Source: Hirudinaria manillensis (taxonomy: Eukaryota > Annelida > Clitellata > Hirudinida > Hirudinidae). From it: 64,000 nucleotides of DNA. The position numbers and the translations under genes were made by a program. The notes beneath the pieces are model-generated. The model had not been told where the DNA came from. It saw only the letters and a program-made list of their open reading frames with translations, and did not search any database. Below are positions 1 to 11,700 of the stretch, piece by piece. The DNA lies in the NCBI GenBank assembly GCA_034509925.1, contig CM067527.1, positions 10,682,001-10,746,000 on the forward strand, in the 5' to 3' direction. The first letter of the stretch is position 1. Every line of letters begins with the position of its first letter.

Positions 1-2082
1 AATATATTTTAAAGATTTATTTTTAAAACGTAAATAATAATAATAATAATAATAAAAAGTAACTTATTTAACTTAATTCGCCATTAATTAATTCGAAGAA
101 ATCTTTTTTAATTTTTGATGATCGAAATTGTGCACCTGATGTTGATACTGCCTTCTAAAATCTTCATTTTAGCGTTTGGAAACTTAAGCTAGATTCCTGA
201 ACAATGCTTTGCCATAACGAGGCTTTTGAAAATAAGATTATTAATTAATTAATTAGAATAAAATAATAAATTAAATAATTAAAAATATGATAATGATTTC
301 TACGAAATTCACCCATATAACGTGTACTTTTCTTCCTTTGGATGTCATCGGGTTTTTTTTTCTGTTTGCCTTATTTTCTATTATTGCTAGCAAAAAATGA
401 AATCCAAGTAAAGTGTTTTCGAAAATATTTTTAAATGTCAAAAGCTAAAAATGTAAAAATATTTGATGGTTCAATATTACAACGTGAGTGTGCTTCTCCC
501 GGGTACTTTAGAAATGTTTGCTTAAGGCTTGAATGGCTTCTGTTAATAACATGCACGTTCATCTGTTGTTATTCATGAACTCCTACTACACATATGATGA
601 AAGATTATGAATGAACGTTGAGTAGTAAAAAGAAAAATATGTTTAAAGCACAAGCGGTAAACATAGACCATCTGATTTTACAGAGAAATTGGATCAATGC
701 CTGCCATTTCTGTCAATTATTGAAAATATCATCCACCGACGGATTTGGTTTATCCCTTCTAATAGATTTTCATCGACATGCAAGAGATGCACCATTTAAA
801 CTAAATTTTTAGTGACTTGGATCATCGTGGGTAAACATTCCCAGGGCATTTGGAATTTGAGCAAGCCCAAATCAGCTTAGCATATAAGTAATCTTTTATA
901 CAAACAGGACCTTTTAATTCTAGTCGAAAAGGTTTATTAAAATCCTAATTAATTTCAAACATCTTAATTACCATGACCTGAGTCATTTAAGCTCAAAACA
1001 ACTAATAATAATTATTATATAATTATAATTATGACTTAAATTATAATTAAAATTATATATGAATATTTATAGTAATGGCTTAAGTGGACTAAAGTCTGTG
1101 GGACAAACCAATTGTTTTACATAAAATCCAATACTTGTGTTTTCTCATTCAGAAAAAAATTATAACAAACCCTTAAAAACTTTCTCTCGCCAAGAAATAT
1201 TTTCAATTAATTCGACATTTGGAATGTTTTTTTTGGGGGGGATTTTTTTTTCAAAATAACGGTAAGGTGAAGCACTTGTTCTGAATCTCATTAGCAAATT
1301 ACATCAACTGTATCTTAAAAACAAAGATAATTAAGAAAATGATTAGGATAATGCTCCACAACATGAGATGGAAGGGTCTGCACTAACATATTTTAAGGAT
1401 TTATTTTGAAAATGTAAATAATTATAATAATAATAATATATACCCTAATTAACTTAATTTGCCAGGAAATATTTTTAATTTTATATGATCGAAATTTTGC
1501 ACCTGATGTTGCTACTGTTTCATTTGTAATCTTCATGTTAGCTTTTGGAAACTTAAGCTAGATTTCGAAACAATGCTTTGCCACAACGTTATCCAAAGGG
1601 TTTCACCAAATTGTTCCTTAATATTACTGGAAGGCTTAATTAAGATTGACGGATTCAGAGCTTGCAATTTAATTTACAAAAATAATAAATAGAATATGAA
1701 ACGCTAGGGTGCATTTTAAATTCTTCGATACTTTTGAAGTTTAGTAATTTATTTACTGAGACAAAAAATGAGATTAAAATCAGGATTAGTGAAGTAGTTA
1801 GTATTAGATCAAGTGGCCTGATTTCGTTATGACCCGCGATTCTCCAACACTCCCGCAAATCAGTGCTAGCTTTTAAAACATAATATGTAATTAGCATATT
1901 AATACGAACAATTTTGTACAACATTTATTTTAATATCAAGAGTAATTAAATATAAAAGTTTTTAAACTTTGAAATCAACTCAAAAATAAATTATTATTAT
2001 TTATGTAATAATCTTCGTAACCCACTGATCAAAAGATGTTTAAACATAGAAATCAATAAAGCCATCTAACTTCTACATGGAA
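1..2082. other. AT-rich flank with a diverged internal direct repeat, no gene seen
   Basis: I see no convincing coding exon here; the small open frames lack splice context or homology to the neighbouring genes. The stretch is not featureless. About 1-240 and 1386-1620 are diverged direct copies of each other: both carry the run AAACTTAAGCTAGATT and the phrase CAATGCTTTGCCA. About 418-527 is a copy of 8637-8741. These are probably old fragments of the same local duplications that made the paralog cluster. This is inference from sequence likeness only. Confidence 0.5.
418..527 (+). repeat. Dispersed local repeat, copy 1 (copy 2 at 8637-8741)
   Basis: The segment and 8637-8741 share a long block in the same orientation, including an uninterrupted stretch around GTGAGTGTGCTTCTCCCGGG followed by a further 20 or so matching bases ending in TTTGCTTAAGG. 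One copy lies 3' of paralog A and the other lies between A and B. This fits a segmental duplication that made A and B from one ancestor. It has no evident coding content. Confidence 0.6.
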
Positions 2083-3706
2083 TCATTTTAAGAGTTTCAT
2101 AATCGAAAAATAGATGAAAACAATCAAAGTCAAATACTTAGTGCAGCCCACTGCAGCTCCAGAATTGCTGTGAGTCGGACTTTCACTGGCTGAAACTATT
2201 TTTCAGTAAATATTTTAATCCGTGAGAACTAGCACTTATCCAAAGGGTATGAAGAAATAAATGTGTCTTACTTTTGACATAAGTAAGGCCGTACGATCCA
2301 TCGTTATCGATTGGCAAATTATATTTAATTATTTCACCCCGTCTTTTGGGTGTTCTGTAAATCCCCGGTCTTTCAAAGTAAAAATAATTTAGTTTGCAAT
2401 TTGATAGCTTTTAATAAAATAATTACTTCATTAAAATAATAAAAATATGTGTATATTTCATAATTAATTTCTTGAACACATCTCACCCATTTGATTTTGA
2501 TACAAAGTAAACTGAACTTTTTTGTACAAAACTAAAGATAATTTTGTCACTGCAAAACTTTTCATACTCCATATTGAAGTCAGAACTGTACAGTCCAGAG
2601 AGTGTTGTCATGAATAATCTTTCGTCTAAAGGTAATCGATAATTTGGATATATGATCGAAATGATTATTTTCAAATATTTATTTTCTCTAATAAATATCT
2701 CCGATATTTTGTTTTTAAATTAATTTTATAAATGAATTCATCAGACCTTCCTCATCGAATTGGAGTTCCAATGAGCATCCAGGTCTAGCAATTACATATC
2801 TTTTATTTTTAAAATCGAAATCCATCATGGCCAGTCTGTTTAATTTTCCACTGCACTCGGATAAAATCAATTTCCTGAAATAATTAAATATAAAAGATTT
2901 GGTGTCAAAACCTTCTTCATTTCTAACGTAACGGTTGTTATTAAATTACGATTTTAAATTTTATTCTTTTTCATTTTCAAATTTAAATACATACGGTAAT
3001 TTAAATCCATTTTGTAGTTAATTAAACAAATTACTTCTGTTTTGGATATACTCTGATGGACATTATCGAGTACATTGCTATTCGCTCTAATTTGGGTACA
3101 TTTTGCGATTGCTTCAAAGAATTCAGATCGGCCTTTAGTATCCCATCACTGAAGGCCACGTATATGTTTTTGTTATCATTGTCTATATCAAAATCGACAA
3201 TATCTTTCAATTCAGTAGCTGAAATATATTTTAGAATATAAATCTCACACAACGAATGGAGTAATTCCTACTTGAATTCCAAAATAAACGCTAACGTTGG
3301 AATTAATTTCATCAATTACTAAACTATTACTAAACAATTTACTTGCAAACAGAAATGAACTCCTTTCCTTAACAGCTAAGTTGTTATCCATTTTAACGTA
3401 TTGTATCACGCCCCCGTTCAAATCGTGAATCCAGTAAAGGGTTGTGATGACCTGATCACTTACGCTTCTCACTGTCTTAATGGGTCTTTTTATCAATATT
3501 CAATTTTATTCTATTTTCGTGGCTTCAAATTTTGGACCCAAAAGTTCAATGGTTCCATCGTCGATGTTTATCAGGACCTGTTGTTTTGCTTAACAATTAA
3601 GAAACAAATATGGAGAGTTTAAAACCATTACATTAATTTATGAAGAAATTACGAAAAAATATTATTAATTAAATAATTATTAATAAAAGAAAAAATAGAA
3701 ATTAAA

Positions 3707-3910
3707 TTGAAAATTGAAAGCAAAAGTTGTGTTGATTCAATCCTATCTTCATCTCGGGTACTTAGATCTTCACCTGACCCTGAGCTGAGGAAAGTGTTTT
3801 TCAATCGTGACTTGACACGTTTGCAATCAGAACAAGCATATCTTCGGAGGGTTGGAAGACGCTCAGCTTCTCGAGATCAACCTGTGGCTCCTACAAAACC
3901 CTTTCGATGA
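3707..3910 (+). CDS. LINE ORF1 C-terminal remnant
   Basis: This open frame gives a 67-residue tail matching the end of ORF1 proteins of CR1/L2-type elements: SSSRVLRSSPDPELRKVFF, then basic residues and a stop. The ATG at 3707 is probably not a real start; it lies at or before the 5' truncation point. The frame overlaps the start of ORF2 by about 59 bases, which is usual for this group. ORF1 normally encodes a nucleic-acid-binding chaperone; only its last part is present. Confidence 0.6.
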   Translation: MKIESKSCVDSILSSSRVLRSSPDPELRKVFFNRDLTRLQSEQAYLRRVGRRSASRDQPVAPTKPFR

Positions 3911-6722
3911 ACGACATCTGACATGCAAATGTTTTTTAACAAATCTCAGAAGTTGCAACAATAAGTTTAATGAAGTGTTTCTGTTTTTGAACTCAGAGGA
4001 TCCTGATATTTTTTGTTGCACAGAAACATGGCTTAATCCTGACTCCCCCAACTCATTGTTTTGTCCCAATGGCTACCATGCGATTAGGTGGGACAGAGAC
4101 ACAAAAGGTGGTGGAGTCATGCTAATTATCAGAAACTGTTTTTCATATCGAGTAGTTAAGATTCCGAATGAGTTTTCCAATATCGAACTTGTTTGTGTTG
4201 ACCTGTCAACAAGTCATTCTACGTGCAGAATAATACTCTACTATCGTTATGGAGGTTTTGACGTGGAGGCCGAGAGCTACGCCAATGAGAGCATCAAGTG
4301 TTTTTATCATCTTTGTTCAATCACACACACCATCTGCTTACTCGGAGATTTCAATCTCCCTGCCTTCAATTGGACTTATCATGCAGTACCAAATAACAAT
4401 ATCTACAGAATGTTTTTTGATTTTTTCAATGACTATGGGTTACATCAGTTTGTTACATCTGCCACACGCCATGACAACATCCTTGATCTTGTCTTGTCAA
4501 ATGACTCCCAGTTCATATCAGAAATTGAAACACTTTGTCCTATCTCAACAAGTGATCACAATGTTGTTTCTTTCAAGACAAACATTCTCTGCAAACCTTT
4601 ATATCACCAACCATCATCTTCATCTCCCAACTTCAGGAAAGGAAACTACATGCTGATTAATGAATATCTCTCATATATTGACTGGAACACACTATTTCAA
4701 TTCTGTCCAAATGTGGACTGCTGTTGGAAAGAGTTCAAAAAACAAATTGATCAAGTCATAAGCATGTTCATCCCTAAATTTCCTTTCTGTGATCGAAAAC
4801 GCAAAAACGGACATCCTCATTTTATCAACAAACTGCTCAATAAAAAATCTAAGCTATGGAAGGTCTGGAGGAGTGGACGAAGTATTGATGATAGAACCAG
4901 ATACTACAGCTTTGCCAAAACTTGTAGCAAATCCATCAAGCAACACTATGCTTCATTGGAACTTAATTTACTTAGGAGCAAAAATTTTGGAAGGTTCCAC
5001 AGATATGTTAATAGTAAGCTTCATACCCGTGCCGTCATATCCGAGATCGCCCATCCCTCCGGTGCCCTGACTAGTGACCCATCAGAAATAGGTGACATCT
5101 TCAACTACTACTTTTCCTCAGTTTTTACAACTGATGATGGAAAGAACCCTGAATTTTCTCTTCAAAAACAAACAGAAATTGGGGAAATTAGATTCACACC
5201 AGATATAGTGCGATTGATGTTGTTAAGCCTTGACTCTTCACTATCTTCAGGTCCAGATGGAATACCTAACATCTTTATAAAGCGATGTGCAACATTTCTG
5301 GCTTTGCCACTTGCCCACATATTTGATATTTCCCTTAAAGATCAAAGATTACCTGCGGAATGGAAAATTGCGTTGGTTACTCCTATACATAAGAAAGGAC
5401 CCACCGTTCTCCCTGAAAACTACAGACCTATTTCGATCACATCAACTTGTTGTCGTGTAATGGAGAGGGTCATCAACAAATCAATTATGCATCATTTACT
5501 GCACCACAAATTAATAAGCAAGGATCAGCACGGATTTGTCAGAGGCAGATCTACTGTTACAAATCTTCTTGAATGCATGCAACAGTGGTCGGAAGCACTC
5601 CAATCAGGACAGTCAGTGGATGTTGCATATCTCGACTTCAAAAAGGCTTTTGACTCAGTATCACACTACAAACTCCTAAGCAAACTACCTCATTACGGCA
5701 TCAGTGGCAACATTATAGGATGGCTCACCGACTTCCTATCATTGAGGAGCCAACGTGTTAATATCGGTGGAATTCTATCAGATACGGCCTGTGTCACCAG
5801 CGGCGTCCCCCAGGGCAGTGTACTTGGACCTACTCTCTTTTCACTATACATTAATGACCTCCCAAATCTGTTTAAAGATACTAATATTGTCTGCAAACTA
5901 TTTGCAGACGATGTTAAGCTCTATTGCCTCCCAACGTCTTCACAAACACAGTTACAATCAGCTCTTGATAAGGTCGCACAATGGAGTAATACATGGCAGT
6001 TGCAACTCGCACCCGATAAATGCCAGATCCTCACTATAGCCGGCCGCAGAAAGGAAGCAGGCGAGCTCCGAAAATACTCCATCAACGGTCAGGCCCTTCA
6101 AAGCGTGGACATGATTAGAGATCTCGGAGTCGTAATAGGTCCTTCCCTGAAGTTTGTTACTCATATTGAAGCCATCACTCACAAAGCTGCCAAAATCTCT
6201 TGGATGATCAGGAAGTCTTTTTCTGCCAAAGACCAGGAAATCTTAAAGCTTGCCTTCTGCACTTACGTCAGACCCATCCTCGAATATAGTTCACCAGCCT
6301 GGAATCCCCACCATATATTTCTCATTGACAGAATTGAAAAGGTTCAGAAAAAATTCACTAAATCAATACCTTCTGTTGCATCATATTCATATATGGACAG
6401 ACTCAAACTCCTCAATCTCCCCACCTTGGAAAAGCGCCGCCTCCTGGCCGACTTGACCTTCTGCTTCAAACTGCTGAAGGGTTTTGTAGACTCTCCTCTG
6501 AAACACTTCCTGGTTCTTCAAAGTTATCGCGGCACAAGGGGTCACAATCTCAAGCTAAAGCAATGCAAATTTTCTACCGACGTCGTCAAATATTCTTTTT
6601 GCAATAGGATTGTTAAACCCTGGAACTCATTACCACCTGATTTTATTAATGCTACAACCGTTTCTAGATTCAATGCACTTATAAGAGACTTTGATCTTAG
6701 CAAATATCTTACATATAACTAA
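3852..6722 (+). CDS. LINE ORF2 endonuclease/reverse transcriptase, 956 aa, uninterrupted
   Basis: The protein has an apurinic-type endonuclease at about residues 28-245 and a reverse transcriptase at about 480-760. Endonuclease residues visible are N31, E58 in TETW, D166 and N168 in LLGDFNLP, and D235-H236 in TSDHN. The RT shows NYRPIS, AYLDFKKAFDSV, SGVPQGSVLGP and the catalytic FADDVKLY box with D686 and D687. The C-terminal WN.LP motif typical of the Jockey superfamily is present near residue 925. The frame has no stop, so this copy is young or recently active. The start codon is the first ATG in frame; the true start could be slightly different because ORF1 and ORF2 overlap. The protein nicks chromosomal DNA and reverse-transcribes element RNA at the nick. 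Confidence 0.9.
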   Translation: MEDAQLLEINLWLLQNPFDERHLTCKCFLTNLRSCNNKFNEVFLFLNSEDPDIFCCTETWLNPDSPNSLFCPNGYHAIRWDRDTKGGGVMLIIRNCFSYRVVKIPNEFSNIELVCVDLSTSHSTCRIILYYRYGGFDVEAESYANESIKCFYHLCSITHTICLLGDFNLPAFNWTYHAVPNNNIYRMFFDFFNDYGLHQFVTSATRHDNILDLVLSNDSQFISEIETLCPISTSDHNVVSFKTNILCKPLYHQPSSSSPNFRKGNYMLINEYLSYIDWNTLFQFCPNVDCCWKEFKKQIDQVISMFIPKFPFCDRKRKNGHPHFINKLLNKKSKLWKVWRSGRSIDDRTRYYSFAKTCSKSIKQHYASLELNLLRSKNFGRFHRYVNSKLHTRAVISEIAHPSGALTSDPSEIGDIFNYYFSSVFTTDDGKNPEFSLQKQTEIGEIRFTPDIVRLMLLSLDSSLSSGPDGIPNIFIKRCATFLALPLAHIFDISLKDQRLPAEWKIALVTPIHKKGPTVLPENYRPISITSTCCRVMERVINKSIMHHLLHHKLISKDQHGFVRGRSTVTNLLECMQQWSEALQSGQSVDVAYLDFKKAFDSVSHYKLLSKLPHYGISGNIIGWLTDFLSLRSQRVNIGGILSDTACVTSGVPQGSVLGPTLFSLYINDLPNLFKDTNIVCKLFADDVKLYCLPTSSQTQLQSALDKVAQWSNTWQLQLAPDKCQILTIAGRRKEAGELRKYSINGQALQSVDMIRDLGVVIGPSLKFVTHIEAITHKAAKISWMIRKSFSAKDQEILKLAFCTYVRPILEYSSPAWNPHHIFLIDRIEKVQKKFTKSIPSVASYSYMDRLKLLNLPTLEKRRLLADLTFCFKLLKGFVDSPLKHFLVLQSYRGTRGHNLKLKQCKFSTDVVKYSFCNRIVKPWNSLPPDFINATTVSRFNALIRDFDLSKYLTYN

Positions 6723-6870
6723 CTCTCATTGTAGTCATTATCGCCACCTTGACTCATACTGTCATTGCAATTTGTCCTTGCTCGAATTGGAAATCGAAAA
6801 CTGTGTTAGTGGTCCTATTGGGCCCTTCAGTTTGAATAAATAAATAAAAATAAATAAAAAAAAAAAATAA

Positions 6871-7295
6871 GAAAGGTAGAAATCGTGTAACAATTGCTCG
6901 TTATGTCTTATGTCTGTTGAAATAATTGTAATTTGTTGAAGGAATTCAAATATGAATTGATTTTCATTAATAAAACAAAAATTTCAAAAATCCCACACTG
7001 AAGAATTTAGTATGAATCACCTTTTAAATATATAATAACTGGTTGAATAGTATAGTCGGATAATGCTAACATTTTCTGTATTATGTCATTTGTTCTCAAT
7101 TTGTAGACTTCTTTATCTCTAAAAGCATCGATGTGACATCAGTACTGCCGACGTATTCAGCAATAATAACAATTATAACAAAAAAATTGGAAATTAAGCT
7201 GCAAGCAATGATCTCGAAATTGTTGATCTGCCTCTTACGTTTATTCTCAGACGACACCACGCTCAATTAGTTAAATTTATTAATGAAATTTATAC
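6871..7295. other. Intron remnant of paralog A, possible decayed exon 6
   Basis: This stretch lies between the LINE tail and exon 5 of paralog A. On the minus strand near 7250-7140 an open segment beginning ENKRKRQINNFEI could be the equivalent of exon 6 (compare EDVIFKFSKNVQIQKQ in gene C), but the match is poor and its donor is not clear. Nothing else is recognisable. Confidence 0.3.
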
Positions 7296-8636
7296 CTGTT
7301 GCCATTGAGAATGCAGTAAACGTGAATTTGAATAAGGGCAATATCTGAACTCATTTTAGTCTTTACCGCGATTGTCTCAAGAATGCTGTCATTCATATCG
7401 AATGCTAAGATATCATCATGATGCCTTGCCCAAATGATGTTTTCTGAGGTTTAAAGTTGTTACAGTTTTTAATTATTTATTTAAATTGAATCATGGAAAT
7501 CAGAACTGCATTTGATTATTTATTTAATTAGGTATTAAATTAATTAATTACTAATATAATAATTGAAAGTTTTTTAATCGCGTTTGCGGTAAGGCTGTTA
7601 GCTTCCAAATAGACAATTAATCGTTGTAGGTTATTAAATAAAAAGTCAAAATTATTATTATATTTAATTTAAAATATTATTTTATTATACTTTCGTGGTC
7701 GAGAGACATGGGGAACAAGCAGGTAGGAATCTGGTATTTTTTAGATGCTTTCTGGTCAAAGTCGTAAGCAAAGAGAAATAAGTTTGACGGAAGTGGCAGG
7801 ATGAATAATAAATTATTCTGTTGGTGAAAAATAAATAAAGAATTCATAATTTTTATTTATTTTTTTAAAAATAGTTTTAAATTGTTTTCATAACCTCATT
7901 TGAATAACCGCAATTGCATTCCATTCCACTTCACAATAAAATTCTTTTTCAATTACCATTATGTTTTATTATCGTTATAAATAATCTTCAATGCGATTGA
8001 AAATGGATCTTACCTTTTCGTAGGAATAATGAGAATCGTCAGAAACCAAGAGATGCTTGTTGTTATCGAATTCTGAGATTATAAATTCTTTGGAAAAAAT
8101 GTAAAGCAGATTATTGAAAACCAGGATAAAAATTCGAAATTTTAAAAATATCGATCACCTCCAACAGAATATGTCAACAGAATTGGCAACAAAAAGAGGC
8201 AAAACATCGCGAGCGTCTATTTGTTCCTTTAATTTTATTATTTAAAAACTCAGACTGTTGAGTCGAGACAGGATATCCTCGAGACACGATATCTTTTGTC
8301 AGAGTTTAGCTGTAACGACTCGCAAACTCAGCTTTTATATTGATTGGTAACTTCTCCGATGCGAAACAAACATTGCTTAAGCATTAAGGACATTTTTGGT
8401 AAATTTTTTTTAAGTTACATAATTCAGAATTCAAAGCTGTTTTTTAAATCTTACCAATGAGTAAATTTAAATTAATGCATTTACACTATATTTATGCATT
8501 TATATTTAATTTATTCATAATACATATTTAATGTATTCATAACTCTCAGAACAAAGTTTGGAAATAATTTGAACAAATTTGTTTCTCCTTAAATCCTTTC
8601 AAAAAATGAAATAAATCCGATTAAAGTGTTTTCGAA

Positions 8637-8741
8637 AAATATTTTTAAATGTCATAAGCGAATCTAAAATGTTCTTGGCTCAATATTAGAACAACGTGAG
8701 TGTGCTTCTCCCGGGTACTTTAGAAATGTTTGCTTAAGGTC
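8637..8741 (+). repeat. Dispersed local repeat, copy 2 (copy 1 at 418-527)
   Basis: Same-orientation copy of the block at 418-527, lying between the 3' end of paralog B and the 5' end of paralog A. See the other copy for the shared landmarks. Confidence 0.6.
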
Positions 8742-8779
8742 CCAAAACGATCAAAATGCAATTTAAAACTTTTATAAAT

Positions 8780-11700
8780 TTAGTTCTCGCGAAGAAGCTG
8801 TGCAACAAACTGAATAAAAATGAGCAGAAAAATGTGGCAGGTTGATGCCATTCTTGAAGAATTTGAATTCAGAGGGATCTCTTTCTTTGCTGTTGATTCA
8901 CAGTGTTTCTGCTTTTCTTCTGAATTTCCGAAGTTTCCAAAGTTTTTAGTTATTTGAAATCAAATTGAAAAAAAAAATTCTTTTAACATAAATAATAATA
9001 ATAATTAAAATAAGTGTGAAACCATCATTGACACATTGGTACCATTTGCACAATATCAATAGAAGCAATAATTATACAATATTATCGATAATGTAAAAAA
9101 AACAAATAAATGGAAATAAAAGCAAATATTATGAGTATATATAAAATATTATATACAACTATATATATATATATATATGATATAAGTTGATATTACATTG
9201 TGATTATATTATACCTTATGATTATATGTTATATATAATATAAGTTGATATCTATTATACATAATGCTTGATATATACATCCAAAATAAGGTTATTCATT
9301 ACATTCATCATCAGATGGGATCTTTTCAGGACATGCAGAAATACTGGAAAATGGCTGTTTTCCTTCTTGGAAATTGGAAATAAATTCGGGTAAATTAAAA
9401 TCTCCACAGTGAGAATCAAATAGTTTTCTGAAATGACGGAAATGGCAATAAAGTATTGATAGGATAACCTTATATAAATGTTTGCAATTTTTCAATTTTC
9501 CAAGAGTTTTCATTTTTATTTTTATTTTTTAAAATTTGTTTTTCGAAATAAAATGAAGGGTTAAGGTTAGGGTCATCCGATGAGCAGTGTCAACAGAAAA
9601 TTAAGTTCACTTAATTGAAAGTTGATTGTTTTCTTAACCTTATGTAACTTTTAGTAAATTTAAATGTTTTAGTTTATTAATAAAGATATTTAATAATTAG
9701 AAAACTGATTGCTTTTATGAAATCAAAAATATAATTCTAGTAAAAAGTATAAAATACCTCGTTGTCTGCTGTTTTTCGATGGGTTCCGGTTTGTTTGCAG
9801 GATGACTAAGAGATTCGATATGAGGATGGAATTGCGGGATAGCGTAGGAGGCCTTAAACGGTTCGCGGTCGATAAGATTCTTCTTTGAATCGTCATCTTG
9901 AATACGTTTCGAGGAAATTTATTTTTACTATTATTTCGTGAGTATTATTTTTTTTTTATAGATATTTTTGGAATATGTGAAAGAGTTATTAAGCAATGTT
10001 TGGAATTGATTGCATTTACTTTCAATTTCGAAGTGGTTCCTTTCAGTTACGACATTAGTCATGTGATTAATTTTGGCAAATTGTACCACTCTTTCGTTTG
10101 ACTCGTGAATCCAGAAAAAAGTTGTCGTTCGTCCACCATCAGCGCTTCTAATGGATTTTATTGCTTTTTTCTCAATTTTTAAACTAATTTTTTCTTCCGT
10201 TTTTGAAAAATTTTCATCCAAAATTTCAATAGCACCTTCTTCGATGTTGAACAAAACAGGAGTTTTTGCTATCATTTGCAAGATTAAATAGATTATTTTT
10301 TTAAACAAAAATCAAACATTTATGTTTAATGTTTGTTTTTATTGCTTTAAGCGACAATAATTACCTTTCAAACGCGATAAAACTGGTTCTATTTTAAGGC
10401 CTGGCAAATTCGAATGCTTCTGGAGCTTTGGAGTTTTATATAATTTCTGAAAGTTCTTCCTAAAATTATAATAAATTTTCTGAATAGGATTGCATGACGG
10501 TTGCAGAAAAGTATTATGTTGCAGAAAACAAGGTAATGAAAATAAATCAAATGATTGGGTGAACTGCAAGTGAACTCACGCGCCAAAGTCTAGTAAATAC
10601 AACTCGTAAGAATTAGAAGCAGTGAAAAAGGATGTATCCTTTCTAAAAATTATTTCAAAAGCTTTGTTGTTCAGGTTTAATGTTGCAACGTGTTTCTACT
10701 TGTTCCCCAAATAATATTTTCTGAAAATATCATTTAATATAACTTGAGGTTCTAACATTTTGGTCTGTAATGCTACATTGAAATAAGGTATAGTGCAATT
10801 GTATTTGATGTCCCCATGAAATTTAAATTATTATTATTAATAATAATAATATTATATTGTATTATTTTAAATTTACGATTACTTTTTGTTTTAATACAAA
10901 GTTTGAATAATAAAAAAACACCTTCTGGATCGAAGGAAAGTTGAAAAAAGCAGAAAGGAACTTTGAAAGAATTGTTTGTCATCGTCTGCAGGTTGTAACT
11001 GAAAACTAAATAATTCCTTTTGTTGCAAGTTGAGTAATAAATAATCCTGTTCGAAATTATAAAAAAAAATATTTAAATTAAATAAACAAAATTAAAGGTT
11101 TAAAATTAAATTTCTAAAAAAGGATGAATTGATTAAAAATGATAATAAGATAAAAAATTAAACCTAATCATTAGGCCTGAATGAATAATCTTAAAATCAG
11201 TATTCTAACTTGTAAGAAAGTTACAGAATAGAATAACATCTACTAAAAATAACTTAAAAACAAGAAGACAAAATCAATGATGAACCTTTTTGTCGGGTGT
11301 ATGAGAACGTTCCCCACCAAATCACAGTCCAGTTGGTCAGGCACCAACACCTCAGTTACCTTGGAATCAATTTGACTGAAGAGATAAATTTTCTTCATGG
11401 TGGACATTACCAGCAAATCTCCAGATGGTTGAACGTCAAAGACGTCTATTAAATCTGTGACGACAAAAAATGTTGCTATATTCGATACTCCATGATGTTT
11501 TAAAGGAATTAAAAAAATATTTTAAAAGAAATTTATAAATATTTTAAAAGAAATTTATAAATATTTAAAAAGTAATATATAAATATCACTCGAAAAGTAA
11601 TTAATATAAATATTACTTACCGTTCCCATTTATTGCAATTTTCCCGATTTCTGATACTTTATCATCTTTAGAAATTTTGTAAACTTTTATGTCCTTTAGG

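Larger units (their letters stand above)
3696..6870 (+). mobile_element. CR1/L2-group (Jockey superfamily) non-LTR retrotransposon, 5'-truncated with intact ORF2
   Basis: A plus-strand LINE sits in an intron of minus-strand paralog A. It starts inside ORF1: the C-terminal part of ORF1 is open from at least 3707 to 3910, with the element-typical ending LRKVFFNRDLTRLQSE. It continues through a complete endonuclease/reverse-transcriptase ORF2 and a short 3' UTR to a TAAA-rich tail (6830-6870) with the hexamer AATAAA. A 7-bp TAGAAAT at 3696-3702 and 6877-6883 could be a target-site duplication, but this is weak. Family placement rests on the endonuclease and RT motifs; a precise clade (CR1, L2 or Daphne-like) cannot be given by eye. 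Confidence 0.85.
2083..8207 (-). pseudogene. Paralog A of the secreted propeller-like family, broken and interrupted by a LINE
   Basis: Minus-strand relative of genes C and D. Recognisable exons: 1 (8207-8159, signal peptide MFCLFLLPILLTYSVG), 2 (8087-8014, shortened), 4 (7817-7691), 5 (7443-7296), 7 (3578-3343), 8 (3218-3052), 9 (2874-2747), 10 (2625-2487), 11 (2369-2272) and 12 (2189-2083). Exons 11 and 12 are exactly as long as in C (98 and 107 nt). Exon 3 was not found. Exon 4 changes frame after YYSSC, and exon 7 has two in-frame stops (TAA, TGA) upstream of KRPIKTVRS. Both cysteine pairs remain (SSC/PTC and SEC/PGC). The last exon ends in SNSGAAVG followed by a hydrophobic tail, the best GPI-anchor-like signal in the cluster. 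A LINE lies between exons 5 and 7. It is probably a pseudogene, although some breaks could be assembly errors. Confidence 0.75.

Noticed and set aside
1655-1924. Minus-strand 89-codon frame with a hydrophobic stretch
   Set aside because: Lies in the 3' flank of paralog A, overlaps the old direct repeat region, and does not resemble any exon of the family.
9758-9895. Regarded as exon 8 of paralog B
   Set aside because: Position and donor fit, but the translation (NLIDREPFKASYAIPQ) barely resembles exon 8 of the other paralogs; kept only as doubtful within the B entry.
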